From Myxococcota bacterium (GTDB lineage Bacteria; Myxococcota_A; UBA796; JAFGLY01), in contig JAJRWT010000063.1 in NCBI GenBank assembly GCA_024276675.1, forward strand, positions 1 through 64,000: 64,000 bases of DNA. The letters are read 5' to 3'. The notes beneath the pieces were generated by a model. That model was not told where the DNA came from. It did no database searches and saw only the letters and a list, made by a program, of their open reading frames with translations. Position numbers and translations under genes: made by a program. This document shows positions 45,257 to 54,844 of the stretch, piece after piece (the first letter of the stretch is position 1; each line of letters opens with the position of its first letter).

Positions 45257-46465
45257 TCAGAAAACGATCTCGGTGGGACCGGATGGGCCCTTTCCGGAAC
45301 CCGCCTCGCCCGGCTTGGGGCAGCGAGGGATGAAGGCCTTGCCGCCCACCTCTTTGAACCAGTACGCGATGTGCTGCTTGCCGTAGCAGGAGTAACCGGA
45401 ACGCTTGGCATATGCCTTGGCGAAGCACTCGTAGCTGTTCTTCCAGTCACGGTCGTTCTGGGCCACGACGATGTTGGTTCCTGGGAGGTTTTCGGGGAGG
45501 TCTTCCTTGGCATAGTGCCGTAGCCAAAAAGGAATGGCATCGCAGAGGATGTCGGCGGCTTCCTGCCTGGGGCTGGACTTGATGACTTCCAGGAGTTCCT
45601 CGCGCACCTGGGGCTCGGATTCCTCGGTAAGGGCCCTGTCGCGAAGACAGGCGATGGACTTCTTGCTCTTCGTTCCCCGAAGTGCCGAGATGGCTTCCTT
45701 CCGGACCTGGGGATCCGGGTCTTCCAACATGGCCTTGCAGGTGAGTTCACGGGCGTTTTCGGCGTGCAGCCTACGCAGTGTGAGCAGGGCCGCGATACGC
45801 ACCGAACCATCGGCATCATCGTGGAAAGCGGCCTCCAGGGCAGCAGTTGCCCGGGGTTCCTTCTGGCCCACGAGAGCAGCGGCCGCGGCAGCACGCAGCA
45901 CTGGGGCATCGCCGCTGCGCAGCAGGTCAATCAGCAGCGAGAGCTTCTCCGGGTCGCCCGTGCCGGTCAAGGTCCTGATGGCCCTGGCCCTTGTGGAGGG
46001 ATCGCCAGGCTCGGCGGCCACTTTTGCCAGCCTTTCCCTGGCAACCGGCGCCGCCGTCCGGGAAAGGGCCACCACCAGCTCCTCGCGATCCCGAACATCG
46101 GGCTGATCCAGCAGCTCCGCCAGGCAGCCCACCATGTCGTCGCGGTCGGAACCCTTCAGGCCCTCGGCAACTGCGGGATCCCAATGGCCGTTTCTGGTGA
46201 TGTGTTCGCACACGCATTCCCTGGCGATGGGGTCGTCCACCGCCAGTAGACGAGTCGTGGCGTACCTGCGAACTGCTTCGTTGTCCATGGACAGCCCCAC
46301 GCACACGGTCTTGTAGTTCCCCCTGGCGAACGCGTCGTCCACATCGGAGTTTTCCACGTAGGCGGGAGTGATCTCGCAGGCTCCCGACAACAACAACAGG
46401 AAAATACAGAAAAACTGTGCCGAAAAAACGCTTGTCCTACGGAGCATCGTATTACTGAAAGACAT
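45257..46465 (-). CDS. HEAT-repeat lipoprotein
   Basis: The 402-residue protein has a signal peptide ending in lipobox L-S-G-A-C and an alpha-helical array of HEAT-like repeats (about 60-310), including EEAxxALxxT-type turns. A C-terminal domain follows (about 315-402) with several Cys, some pairs perhaps disulfide-bonded. HEAT arrays are protein-binding scaffolds; one at the periplasmic or outer-leaflet surface suggests an assembly or recruitment role. I chose ATG 46465; ATG 46447 is also possible. It is divergent from the unknown gene upstream of the SDMH locus. Confidence 0.8.
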   Translation of the reverse strand: MSFSNTMLRRTSVFSAQFFCIFLLLLSGACEITPAYVENSDVDDAFARGNYKTVCVGLSMDNEAVRRYATTRLLAVDDPIARECVCEHITRNGHWDPAVAEGLKGSDRDDMVGCLAELLDQPDVRDREELVVALSRTAAPVARERLAKVAAEPGDPSTRARAIRTLTGTGDPEKLSLLIDLLRSGDAPVLRAAAAAALVGQKEPRATAALEAAFHDDADGSVRIAALLTLRRLHAENARELTCKAMLEDPDPQVRKEAISALRGTKSKKSIACLRDRALTEESEPQVREELLEVIKSSPRQEAADILCDAIPFWLRHYAKEDLPENLPGTNIVVAQNDRDWKNSYECFAKAYAKRSGYSCYGKQHIAYWFKEVGGKAFIPRCPKPGEAGSGKGPSGPTEIVF

Positions 46466-46570
46466 ATCCACCACCGGTTGAACGGGTTCCGGGGCACGGC
46501 CCAGGGGGTTGTAGATGCTGACCATGGTTGCAAAATGAGACGACGGGGCCATCACAAAACGCCAGTCAAG

Positions 46571-46576
46571 TATATT
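46571..46576 (+). promoter_or_regulatory. Candidate -10 element upstream of the unknown gene at 46.6 kb
   Basis: TATATT in an AT-richer stretch about 32 bases before the preferred TTG start at 46608. No -35 match is seen. If it is real it excludes an earlier start at 46575. Confidence 0.25.
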
Positions 46577-46607
46577 GAGAATGGCATCCTGTCGAGGAGG
46601 CGGTCCA

Positions 46608-47612
46608 TTGCTCCCCGAACCAACACGGGCATTCACTTTTGAGATCCGGCGCCGTCCCGGTCGCCCGACCACCTTCTCGGCGCGTTTCCACGTGACTGTC
46701 CACCACGGTTTCATGATGCTCATGCGCTCGGGCCAGTTGAACGACACACCTCCAAGCCGGGCCTGGAAAGAAGAATCGCTCACTGCGGTCCAACTTCGAG
46801 CAAGCCGTTTCGTGCTGGCCGACCAATACGGCGAGTCCCGCCACGACTACTCCCTGGCCACCCTGTCCGATGAACTCCTGGAGTCCCTCCCGCCTGGTCG
46901 ATGGATCAGGCTTCTACCTCGCAGGGATGGGAGCAGGCTGGTTCTCGAACCAGCCATCAGCAGCCTCGGGGCTCATGCCCCCACCCAGGCGCGGCGCCGC
47001 GGGGATCTTTCCGGCGACGACATGTCCGATCTGCCCACGGATCCCCGTGCGGTGCCCATCTCGGCAATTCGCAAGGGCACACTCACATCATGGAGCGATG
47101 AACACACCACCGACGCCGGCTCTGGCATCATGGGGGGCCCCACCTCGCGGCAAGCCATCGGCTACGTGCTCAAGGAGCGTAACTGGGCCGACACCAACCA
47201 GCAGGCCTCAGCCTCCGCGCTGGATGCTCCCGAGCCCCAACTCGCGGAAGTACACTTCGGCAACACTGCCGAAGACGAAATCCGCAGCATCATGGACCGG
47301 AGGCTGGCATCCATCTTCAGCCGCCACAGCTCCGGCTCGCCTGGAGAACGACGGCCCACAGGGACTCCTCCTGGCTCCCGGCCAGTGACCTCCAACGCTG
47401 GTGATTCTCCGGGCCTGCCCCCAACATCCCCTTCGTCGGGAGCCACCCCCGGCGACCCCCTGTTCCTGCCCGCGGCGCGCAGCACGGTTCTCATCCGTCA
47501 TCTGCGACGCAGGCTCCAGGAAAAACAGTTGGAGATCGACCAACTCAACGCCCGACTTGCGGAAATGGCAAAGGCGCTGGGCGACCGGGCGGGCCCATCC
47601 CACGACGCTTGA
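46608..47612 (+). CDS. Unknown protein with N-terminal beta region and C-terminal coiled coil
   Basis: I do not recognise this 334-residue protein. Residues about 10-135 look like a folded domain of mixed strands (with MMLMRSGQLND and LLPRRDGSRLVLEPA). A long low-complexity Pro/Ser/Thr segment follows (about 245-290) and the C-terminus is a coiled coil (about 295-325: VLIRHLRRRLQEKQLEIDQL). There is no signal peptide or membrane helix. The start is TTG at 46608, 7 bases after GGAGG; ATG at 46581 is an alternative. It is 99 bases upstream of the FAD subunit of the SDMH locus on the same strand, so it may be part of that transcript. Confidence 0.6.
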   Translation: MLPEPTRAFTFEIRRRPGRPTTFSARFHVTVHHGFMMLMRSGQLNDTPPSRAWKEESLTAVQLRASRFVLADQYGESRHDYSLATLSDELLESLPPGRWIRLLPRRDGSRLVLEPAISSLGAHAPTQARRRGDLSGDDMSDLPTDPRAVPISAIRKGTLTSWSDEHTTDAGSGIMGGPTSRQAIGYVLKERNWADTNQQASASALDAPEPQLAEVHFGNTAEDEIRSIMDRRLASIFSRHSSGSPGERRPTGTPPGSRPVTSNAGDSPGLPPTSPSSGATPGDPLFLPAARSTVLIRHLRRRLQEKQLEIDQLNARLAEMAKALGDRAGPSHDA

Positions 47613-47711
47613 GCAGCCCATCATCAGCCAGAGGCTCCCCCCCCAGTCGGCTCCACGAAGCCTTCCACTTCATATCAACCATTGTTCCAACAGCAACTCC
47701 AGGAGCTGCCC

Positions 47712-48551
47712 ATGACCATGGGTTTCCACAGGCCCACCAGCCTCGCCCATGCCACCGAGTTGAAAGCAAGCCTGGGCGCAGGCGCCTTCTTCCTGGCCGG
47801 CGGGACCGAGCTGAACTCCCGCGCCTCTCGCCTCGACCCCCTGCATCTCATCGACATCTCGGCGCTGGAACTGGACTTTCTCGAGAAGGAACGTGGCTCT
47901 CTCGTAATTGGTGCCACAACCACGATCCAGGAACTCATCGAGGCCCCACCTGTCCCGACTCCGCTGCGCCAGGCGGCCTTGAACATCACCAACCGCAACA
48001 TCCGCAACCAGGCCACCCTGGGGGGGCAGGTCGCCAACAACAAGAACTGGGGCGCATTGCTGCCGGCCCTGCTCGTAATGGGCGCCCGGATCCGGGGATT
48101 GGACGAAAGGGGAAACCACCTGGAGATGGAATTGCGGGACTACCTGGACGAGCATCCCCCTGCACTGCTGGTATCCATAGTAGTTCCACTGCCCAGCGCC
48201 GGTCGGGCCACGGCCGTGGACCAGTTCACCCGCAGCGCCAACGACATCCCCATGGTCACCGTCGCGGCCTCCATGGGTCGCCGTCTGGAACGTGTCCACC
48301 GCCCACTACTGGCCGTGGGCGGAGTGGCCGACCGCGTGCTGCGCCTCGAACAGCCCGAGGCTCTGCTGGATGGCGGAGTTCTCCCAGAACCCGCTGCCAT
48401 ACGCCGCATGATTCGCTCCGCAATCTCTCCAGTCTCCGACCAGAAGGGGGGTGCGCATTTCAAGCGACACATTACATGTGTGTTGCTAACCAACGCTATC
48501 TACACGGCTTTTTCCGCCGCGAAAGACCCGGGCACAGAGGAGATGGGATGA
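47712..48551 (+). CDS. ygfM: FAD-binding subunit of a selenium-dependent molybdenum hydroxylase (YgfM-like)
   Basis: The 279-residue protein is the FAD subunit of the xanthine-dehydrogenase family (CO_deh_flav type): residues about 25-50 (FFLAGGTELNSR) and 98-112 (NRNIRNQATLGGQVANN) form the FAD-binding PCMH-like motifs. In YgfM-type enzymes it passes electrons from the [2Fe-2S] centres to an acceptor. The start at 47712 is set by AGGAG 6 bases upstream. The stop overlaps the next start (ATGATG), so it is translationally coupled to the Fe-S/Mo subunit. The locus arrangement matches the ygfM-xdhD-ssnA group in Escherichia coli. Confidence 0.88.
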   Translation: MTMGFHRPTSLAHATELKASLGAGAFFLAGGTELNSRASRLDPLHLIDISALELDFLEKERGSLVIGATTTIQELIEAPPVPTPLRQAALNITNRNIRNQATLGGQVANNKNWGALLPALLVMGARIRGLDERGNHLEMELRDYLDEHPPALLVSIVVPLPSAGRATAVDQFTRSANDIPMVTVAASMGRRLERVHRPLLAVGGVADRVLRLEQPEALLDGGVLPEPAAIRRMIRSAISPVSDQKGGAHFKRHITCVLLTNAIYTAFSAAKDPGTEEMG

Positions 48552-51466
48552 TGAAGGTCCGTTTTTTTCTAGACGGCTCTCCCCTGGAACTACAGACCAC
48601 CGCCCACCGACGCCTACGCGATCTTCTCCAGGCCCAGGGGGTGATCTCCGCCAGAAACGGCTGCGATGGTCACGGTAGCTGTGGCGCCTGTGCCGTCCTA
48701 GTGGATGGCCGCCTGATGAACTCCTGCCTGCTGCTGGCCCTCCAGGTCGAAGGGCGCGACATCCGCACCGTGGCCCATCTCTCGCCCTCGCATCCCCTGC
48801 ATGGCGGGAAGGGCGATGCCCGGGTTCCCTCCAACCCCGAGATCCAGTTGTCCGACCTGCAGAGTGCCTTCGTGGACTCGGGCGTGGTGCAGTGCGGCTA
48901 CTGCACGCCAGCCATGCTCCTGGCGGTGAAGGAGCTGCTGGATCGCCAGGAGCACCCCAGCCAGGAACAAGTGAAGGACGCCCTCTCCGGAATCTTCTGC
49001 CGCTGCACGGGCTACCAGCAGATCTTCACGGCGGTTCAACTGGCCCTGTCACGAAGGGCGGGCGCCAACGACCTCCCGGCGGTGGCCCCTTCGTTCAGGA
49101 AAGACCTGCGCTTCGTGGGCAAGGCAACCCCCAAGGTCGATGCTCCCCACCTGGCTCGCGGCGGGGCAGCTTTCGTGGAAGACCGTGTTCCTCCCGGCAC
49201 CTGTCACCTGAAGATGCTGCGGAGCCCGCACGCCCACGCCTACATATCCAGCCTTGACACGTCGCGGGCCCAGGCCCTGCCAGGTGTGCACTACGTGCTC
49301 ACCCACCGCAACTGTCCCGATGTCTACTACACCCACGCGGGGCAGGGCTTCCCCGAGCCATCACCCTACGACCGGCGCATGTTTTCACGGAAGCTTCGCC
49401 ACGTTGGCGACCGGGTGGCGGCCGTGGTGGCCGACACCCCCGAGATCGCCTCGCGGGCCCTGGCTCTCATCGACGTGGAATACGAAGTTCTGGAACCCGT
49501 GCTGGATATCGACCATGCCGCGGCTCCCGGAGCACCCCCGGTGCACGGGGGAGCAGTCGAGTACGTCACCGGCGCCCCCCCTGACCTTGACAACGACGGC
49601 GCCGACCCGCGGGACGGCAAGGTCATCTACCAGTTTCCCATCCACGGAGATCCCCGCCGCAACATCGCCGCCCGAGTGGACGGCGGGATTGGCGACATCC
49701 AGAAGGGTTTTGCCCAGGCCGACGTGATCATCGAGCGCGAGTACCGCACCAGCCAGGTGCAGTGTACGCCCCTGGAACCCCACGTGGTGTTCACCCGCAT
49801 GGAAGAAGGCCGCCTGGTCATCCACGCCTCCACCCAGGTACCCTGGCACGTCCGTCGAATAGTCTCCCGCCTGCTGGGTGTTCGCGAAAACCAGGTGCGC
49901 GTGATCAAGGAGCGCACCGGGGGGGCCTTCGGCTCCAAGCAAGACATCGTGCTGGAAGAGGTGGCCGCGTGGTGTACCTGGGTGACGGGCAAGCCCATCC
50001 TGTTCCGCTTCACCCGTGAAGAAGAATTCATCGCCTCTCGCACCCGGCACCCCATGGAGATCCGCATGAAGCTGGGCGCCCGCAAGGACGGCACTCTCAC
50101 GGCCATGGAAATGGACCTCCGGGCCAACACAGGGCCCTTCGGCTCCCACTGCCTCACGGTGCCCATGAACGCCTGTTCCAAGTCGCTGCCCCTGTTCCTC
50201 TGCGACAACGTCTTCTTCCGGGTGACCACCTACTACAGCAACATCCCTCCCACCGGGGCATACCAGGGCTACGGCGCGCCCAAGGGCTCCTTCGCCGTGC
50301 AGATGGCCATGGCCGAGCTGGCCGCCGAGCTGGGAATGGACCACCTGGAGCTGCTGGAAAAGAACCGCGTGCGCCAGGGCTCCATGCTGGAAATCCTCCG
50401 TTGTCTCGGCGAAGGGCGCGAGGGCAGCCCCCAACTGGTGCATAGCTGCGGATTGGGCCCCGCCCTGAAGAAGGGCGCCCACGACATCGCCTGGGGCCAG
50501 CGGGAACAGAGCCCGGACCCCGATATACGAATCGGCAAGGGCCTGGCCATAGTACAGCAGGGATCGGGGCTTCCGGACCTGGATTCCGCCAACGCCGCAA
50601 TCACCATGTTCGGCGATGGCACCTTCATGCTCCTGAGCGGCGGCACCGACCTGGGAACGGGCCTGGACACCGTGACGGTGAAGATGGCCGCGGAGTGCCT
50701 CTCCATTCCCATGGAACATGTCTCGCTGGTGGCGGCAGACACCGACGTCACCCCCTTCGACGTTGGCGCCTACGCCTCTTCCGGCACCTTCTTCTCCGGC
50801 GGCGCTGCCCTGAACGCCGCCCGCTCCATGAAGCGCATGATCCTGGACGTGGCATCCGAGATGCTCCACGAACCAGTGGAGAACCTGCGGCTGGTCTTCC
50901 CCTCCACCGTGGAAGGAAAGAGCGGCTCCGTCAGCTACCTGGACATCGCCCGCTTCACCCAGGGCGGCACCGGCCGCGGGCAGCTCAGCGCCACCGGCAG
51001 CTTCACGACCACCAAGGCATCGTTCCCCTACGGCGCCCACTTCTGCCAGGTGGCCGTGAACGTTGAAACCGGCCAGGTACGGGTGCAGCGCTACTACGCC
51101 CTCCAGGACTGCGGCACCCCCATCAACCCGGAGCTGGCCCAGGGCCAGATCTACGGCGGCGTCTTGAAGACCATCGGCCACTCCCTCCAGGAAGAAATGC
51201 TGCTGGACGAAAACGGCCGATGCCTCAACCCCGACCTCCTGAGCTACCGGGTGCCCATGATCAACGACATCCCGCGGGACTTCAGGGCCGAGCTGGTCTA
51301 CACCGACGATCCCTTCGGCCCGTACGGCGGCAAGTCGGTTTCCGAGATATCCTGCAACGGCGCGGCCCCCGCAATCGCCTCGGCCATCCACGACGCCGTG
51401 GGCGTCTGGATCCGTAGCTGGCCCTTCACTCCGGAAAAGATCCTGAAGGCCATGGGCAAGCCGTAG
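48548..51466 (+). CDS. xdhD: Fused [2Fe-2S]/molybdopterin subunit of a selenium-dependent molybdenum hydroxylase (XdhD-like)
   Basis: The 972-residue protein is close in length to Escherichia coli XdhD. The N-terminal plant-ferredoxin-type cluster uses Cys39, Cys45, Cys48 and Cys60. The second [2Fe-2S] domain has QCGYC and FCRCTGY. Two molybdopterin domains follow from about residue 190, with GGAFGSKQ and the catalytic Glu933 in GGKSVSEIS. No internal stop or selenocysteine TGA is present: selenium in this group is a labile inorganic ligand. It probably hydroxylates a purine or similar N-heterocycle in the cytoplasm. The start overlaps the FAD gene. SsnA follows after 70 bases. Confidence 0.9.
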   Translation: MMKVRFFLDGSPLELQTTAHRRLRDLLQAQGVISARNGCDGHGSCGACAVLVDGRLMNSCLLLALQVEGRDIRTVAHLSPSHPLHGGKGDARVPSNPEIQLSDLQSAFVDSGVVQCGYCTPAMLLAVKELLDRQEHPSQEQVKDALSGIFCRCTGYQQIFTAVQLALSRRAGANDLPAVAPSFRKDLRFVGKATPKVDAPHLARGGAAFVEDRVPPGTCHLKMLRSPHAHAYISSLDTSRAQALPGVHYVLTHRNCPDVYYTHAGQGFPEPSPYDRRMFSRKLRHVGDRVAAVVADTPEIASRALALIDVEYEVLEPVLDIDHAAAPGAPPVHGGAVEYVTGAPPDLDNDGADPRDGKVIYQFPIHGDPRRNIAARVDGGIGDIQKGFAQADVIIEREYRTSQVQCTPLEPHVVFTRMEEGRLVIHASTQVPWHVRRIVSRLLGVRENQVRVIKERTGGAFGSKQDIVLEEVAAWCTWVTGKPILFRFTREEEFIASRTRHPMEIRMKLGARKDGTLTAMEMDLRANTGPFGSHCLTVPMNACSKSLPLFLCDNVFFRVTTYYSNIPPTGAYQGYGAPKGSFAVQMAMAELAAELGMDHLELLEKNRVRQGSMLEILRCLGEGREGSPQLVHSCGLGPALKKGAHDIAWGQREQSPDPDIRIGKGLAIVQQGSGLPDLDSANAAITMFGDGTFMLLSGGTDLGTGLDTVTVKMAAECLSIPMEHVSLVAADTDVTPFDVGAYASSGTFFSGGAALNAARSMKRMILDVASEMLHEPVENLRLVFPSTVEGKSGSVSYLDIARFTQGGTGRGQLSATGSFTTTKASFPYGAHFCQVAVNVETGQVRVQRYYALQDCGTPINPELAQGQIYGGVLKTIGHSLQEEMLLDENGRCLNPDLLSYRVPMINDIPRDFRAELVYTDDPFGPYGGKSVSEISCNGAAPAIASAIHDAVGVWIRSWPFTPEKILKAMGKP

Positions 51467-51536
51467 CCGCCTACACGGCTCGATTATCCAGCTCCCACTG
51501 GCGTGAGCCATCCCCACAACACGAGGTCGAAACGAC

Positions 51537-53033
51537 ATGCAGGATCATGATCTGCTCGTGTGCAGAGCAGAGTTCCTCCTTCCCCTAGCCCCCCCGGATC
51601 GCGGTCTTCGCATCCACGACGGCTATGTCCTGTCCAGGGGTGAAACCATCCTGGAGGCGGGCCCCTACTCCCCAGAGATCGGGCAGGCGCTTCTCCAGCG
51701 CCACGGCTCCCGTCTCCACGTGCTGGACTCCATGGGCGGCCAAGTGGAATCCACCGCCGGCGAGCCCATCCCCAAGCTCCACGGGCTTCTCATGCCCGCC
51801 TTCGTCAAGGCCCATGGCCACGACCACGAACAGCCCATCATCGGCGTGGCCAAGGACCAGCCCCTCACGAGCTGGCTGGATCACGCGGTCAACCCATTCA
51901 CGGGCTTCATCAACCGTGAAAAGGATCGCCTGGCAAAGCTGCTGGGCTGCACTCCCCAGCTCGCCACCTATCGCATGGCCCGCGTCAGCGACATCCACTA
52001 CGGCATCACCTCCAGCATGGTGCACCACTGCAACCACAACAAGTACCACCTGCACGAAATCGCCCAGGCCAACGAGGCTGCGGGAACCACGATGATCGTA
52101 GCGGTGGGCTCCCAGGATCGCAACTACGAAGCATCCCTGCTGGACCAGCCCGTCCAGGCCCTTCGACGCCTGGAAGACTCCCTCCGCATCGGGGGGCTGG
52201 AGCACACCAGCTTCTGCCCCGGCCCGGACCAGCTCTTCTCCAACAGCCGCCGGCTCCTGGCTCCCCTCAAGGCCTGGGCACGGGAACACTCCACCCTCTT
52301 CCACGTCCACAGCGCCGAAGAGCCCAACACGACCCGCTGGTTCAGGGAACGGGTGGAACCGGGCATGACCCCCGTGGAATACGCCGACTCCATCGGAATT
52401 CTGGACGAACACACGGTCTTGGCCCACCAGGTGAACTGCGGTCCCCGCGACCTGGAAATCCTGGCCCACAGCGGCGCCATGGTGGTCCACAACCCCCTGG
52501 CCAACACCATCCTCGGCTCAGGCATGCCTCCACTCATGGACATGCTCGAGGCAGGCATTCCAGTTGCAATCTCCACTGATGGCTCCGGCTCCGCCGACAA
52601 CCAGAACATCATCGCCGCCGCAAAGTTGGCTGCCCAGTACCAGAAGGCCCTGCACCAGGACGCCACCCTGCTGCCGGCCCAGCAACTGCTGGAGATGATC
52701 ACCGTGCGGCCATCGCGAATCCTGGGCCTGAACCAGGGGCAGCTCAGTCCCGGCCGCCAGGCCGACTGGATACTGCTGGATCTTTCCCGACCAAACATGG
52801 TGCCCACCAGGCTGGACAACCTGGTGGAAAACATCATCTGGGCGGCAGACGGCAGCGAGGTGGACACGGTGGTGGCCAGGGGCAGGTTTCTCAAGCGCCG
52901 TGGCCGGGTGCTCCCCTTCAAGGACGGCAGCCAGCCCTCCGCCATCATGGCCCAGGTTCAACAGCTCTCCGAACTCTTTGCCCAACACCTGCGGAACGCT
53001 CCGGAAATCCTGGGTACGGGCGCACACCGCTGA
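51537..53033 (+). CDS. ssnA: SsnA-type amidohydrolase/deaminase
   Basis: The 498-residue amidohydrolase has the N-terminal metal-binding group His93, His95, His97 (AHGHDH) and the C-terminal VAISTDGSGSADN segment with the metal or catalytic Asp. SsnA is related to guanine and chlorohydrolase-type deaminases and is an obligate companion of selenium-dependent molybdenum hydroxylases. I infer that it deaminates a purine-like ring before or after hydroxylation. Fourteen or so residues before the usual amidohydrolase beginning are intact. It lies 70 bases after the XdhD-like gene and 85 before the MocA-like gene. Confidence 0.9.
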   Translation: MQDHDLLVCRAEFLLPLAPPDRGLRIHDGYVLSRGETILEAGPYSPEIGQALLQRHGSRLHVLDSMGGQVESTAGEPIPKLHGLLMPAFVKAHGHDHEQPIIGVAKDQPLTSWLDHAVNPFTGFINREKDRLAKLLGCTPQLATYRMARVSDIHYGITSSMVHHCNHNKYHLHEIAQANEAAGTTMIVAVGSQDRNYEASLLDQPVQALRRLEDSLRIGGLEHTSFCPGPDQLFSNSRRLLAPLKAWAREHSTLFHVHSAEEPNTTRWFRERVEPGMTPVEYADSIGILDEHTVLAHQVNCGPRDLEILAHSGAMVVHNPLANTILGSGMPPLMDMLEAGIPVAISTDGSGSADNQNIIAAAKLAAQYQKALHQDATLLPAQQLLEMITVRPSRILGLNQGQLSPGRQADWILLDLSRPNMVPTRLDNLVENIIWAADGSEVDTVVARGRFLKRRGRVLPFKDGSQPSAIMAQVQQLSELFAQHLRNAPEILGTGAHR

Positions 53034-53118
53034 TACGCGACGGGCCGCCTTGCGGCCACCGTGTCCCCATCGCCTTGCCGATTCAGCCCGACCACTCCAC
53101 GCAGCCCTGGATGACTGA

Positions 53119-53940
53119 ATGAAGACCGTGGCAATAGTCCTGGCAGCCGGGGCATCCAGGAGGATGGGACGGGACAAGCTGGGCCAGATCTACAAGGGCG
53201 GCACCGTCCTGGGGCGAACCGTTGCCGCGTACCTGGGAAGTTCCCTCGTCCACCGCGTCTACGTGGTGGTGGGGTCTGACGCGCCCATTGCCAGCTACTC
53301 CCTCCCCTCCTCCGTCCGCCTGGTACCCAACCCCGAAAGCCACAGAGGCATGGGAAGATCCCTGGCCCTGGGGGTGGCGGCGGCCCCGCCCCGCGACACC
53401 GCGTACCTGGTATCGCCCGGCGACATGCCAGAGCTGAACCCCGCCCTGGTGGAGGCCGTGCTGCGCGCCCATCTTCGCTCCTCCGCCCCCATGGTGGCGC
53501 CCATCTACCAGGGGCAGGGCGGCCACCCCGTGTTGTTCGGCCCGCAACTCAGAAGGGATCTCCTGGGCCTGGGCGATGGCAGGCGGGCCCGCGACCTCCT
53601 CGGGGAACACCACGGGCGCCTGGAACTGCTGCCCACCGACGAAGCCGCTGCCGTATTCGACGTGGACAGCCCCCGCGACCTGGAATTTCGTCTGGCCACC
53701 TGTGCCCGGATCCCAGACTTTCGACAGGCCGTGGAACGGCTCCGAAACGCCGGAGTCTACTTCCTTCATTCCCAGAGGCTCTCCCCGTGCGGGGTTGGCA
53801 GCGAAGGTGGGCAGGCCGCGGACTGGCAGGGCGTGATCCGTTACATGGCCTTCGACGAAGCCCTGCTGCGTCGCCTCTGCCCCGAGCTGTTTCGGTCTTC
53901 CTCCGGCCAGCCCGCTCCAGGCCGCGCCGCCGAGTCTTGA
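53119..53940 (+). CDS. mocA: MocA-type molybdenum-cofactor nucleotidyltransferase (YgfJ-like) with C-terminal extension
   Basis: The 273-residue protein begins with the nucleotidyltransferase signature LAAGASRRMGRDKL (residues about 8-21) followed by the GD-motif segment SPGDMPELN (about 97-105). MocA attaches CMP to molybdopterin to give the cytosine dinucleotide form, and the YgfJ branch is tied to selenium-dependent molybdenum hydroxylases. Typical proteins are about 190-200 residues. Here an extra 70-75 residues (about 195-273) follow the core, with a Cys (SPCGVGS) and hydrophobic helices. They may be a lineage-specific tail. It is followed 100 bases later by yqeB. Confidence 0.85.
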   Translation: MKTVAIVLAAGASRRMGRDKLGQIYKGGTVLGRTVAAYLGSSLVHRVYVVVGSDAPIASYSLPSSVRLVPNPESHRGMGRSLALGVAAAPPRDTAYLVSPGDMPELNPALVEAVLRAHLRSSAPMVAPIYQGQGGHPVLFGPQLRRDLLGLGDGRRARDLLGEHHGRLELLPTDEAAAVFDVDSPRDLEFRLATCARIPDFRQAVERLRNAGVYFLHSQRLSPCGVGSEGGQAADWQGVIRYMAFDEALLRRLCPELFRSSSGQPAPGRAAES

Positions 53941-54040
53941 TTTCGGCGCCATGGGGCCCCGAATACCGGGGCTCCGTTCCGGCGAACCGCGCCAGGGCCC
54001 CAGACGCCGGGATACGTGGGGAGGGAAACGGAGGCTGGAA

Positions 54041-54844
54041 ATGCCGCTGAAGATACTCGTCAAGGGAGCGGGCGAACACGCATCCGGAACGGCCCACCGC
54101 CTGTTCCGCTGCGGCTTCCACGTGGCAATGACGGAGCTTGCCGAGCCCAGGGCCGTGAGGCGCACCGTCTCTTTCTGTTCCGCCGTCTTCCTGGGCGAAT
54201 TCACGGTGGAGGGAGTCAGCGCCAGGGTCCACGGCTCCGACTTCGCCCGTGAGCTGGATTCGTTCCACTGGGAGTGGATCCCCGTGTTCCGCGATCCCCG
54301 CTGCCAACTGCGTCCCACCTGGCAACCGGACGTAATCATCGACGCCAGGATCCTGAAGAAAAACCTCGACAACCACATAGATGACGCTCCACTGGTCGTG
54401 GCATACGGGCCTGGCATACGGGCTGGTCGGGACGTACACTACGTGGTGGAGACCAGCCGCGGGCACCACCTGGGTCGCATCATCCAGGATGGTCTCACTT
54501 CGCCCGACACGGCCAGGCCGGGCATCATCGCCGGCTACTCCACGGAGCGGGTGCTGCGGGCTCCGTGCCAGGGCAGCGTCCAGGTCCTGAAGGACATAGG
54601 CACCATCGTCCAGGCGGGTGACACCCTCGCCCTGGTGGAGGGGCGCCCCATCGTGGCCCGGATCCCCGGCGTGCTGAGGGGCATGGTCCACCCGGGGCTG
54701 CGGGTGCGAGCGGGGCAGAAGTTGGGGGACGTCGACCCCAGGGCCAGCGTGGAACATTGCTTCACAATCTCCGACAAGGCCAGGACCATCTCCGGCGCCG
54801 CCCTGGAGATCATTCTCGGCAACTTCCCCCTGGCCCGCCCATGA
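54041..54844 (+). CDS. yqeB: YqeB-type maturation protein for selenium-dependent molybdenum hydroxylase
   Basis: The 267-residue protein begins with a Rossmann-like KILVKGAGEHASGTAHRLFRCGF motif and contains PVIVDARI-like strands and GYSTERVLRAPCQG. YqeB is a maturation factor found only with selenium-dependent molybdenum hydroxylases; its exact reaction is not established. The start at 54041 is set by GGAGG 6 bases upstream. Its last codons overlap the yqeC start (ATGA), so the two are translationally coupled. A Cys (about 190) and His residues might bind selenium or metal (inference). Confidence 0.9.
   Translation: MPLKILVKGAGEHASGTAHRLFRCGFHVAMTELAEPRAVRRTVSFCSAVFLGEFTVEGVSARVHGSDFARELDSFHWEWIPVFRDPRCQLRPTWQPDVIIDARILKKNLDNHIDDAPLVVAYGPGIRAGRDVHYVVETSRGHHLGRIIQDGLTSPDTARPGIIAGYSTERVLRAPCQGSVQVLKDIGTIVQAGDTLALVEGRPIVARIPGVLRGMVHPGLRVRAGQKLGDVDPRASVEHCFTISDKARTISGAALEIILGNFPLARP

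Noticed and set aside
48548..51466. Selenocysteine (TGA) in the XdhD-like subunit
   Set aside because: The frame has no internal TGA. The selenium in this enzyme group is a labile ligand, not selenocysteine.
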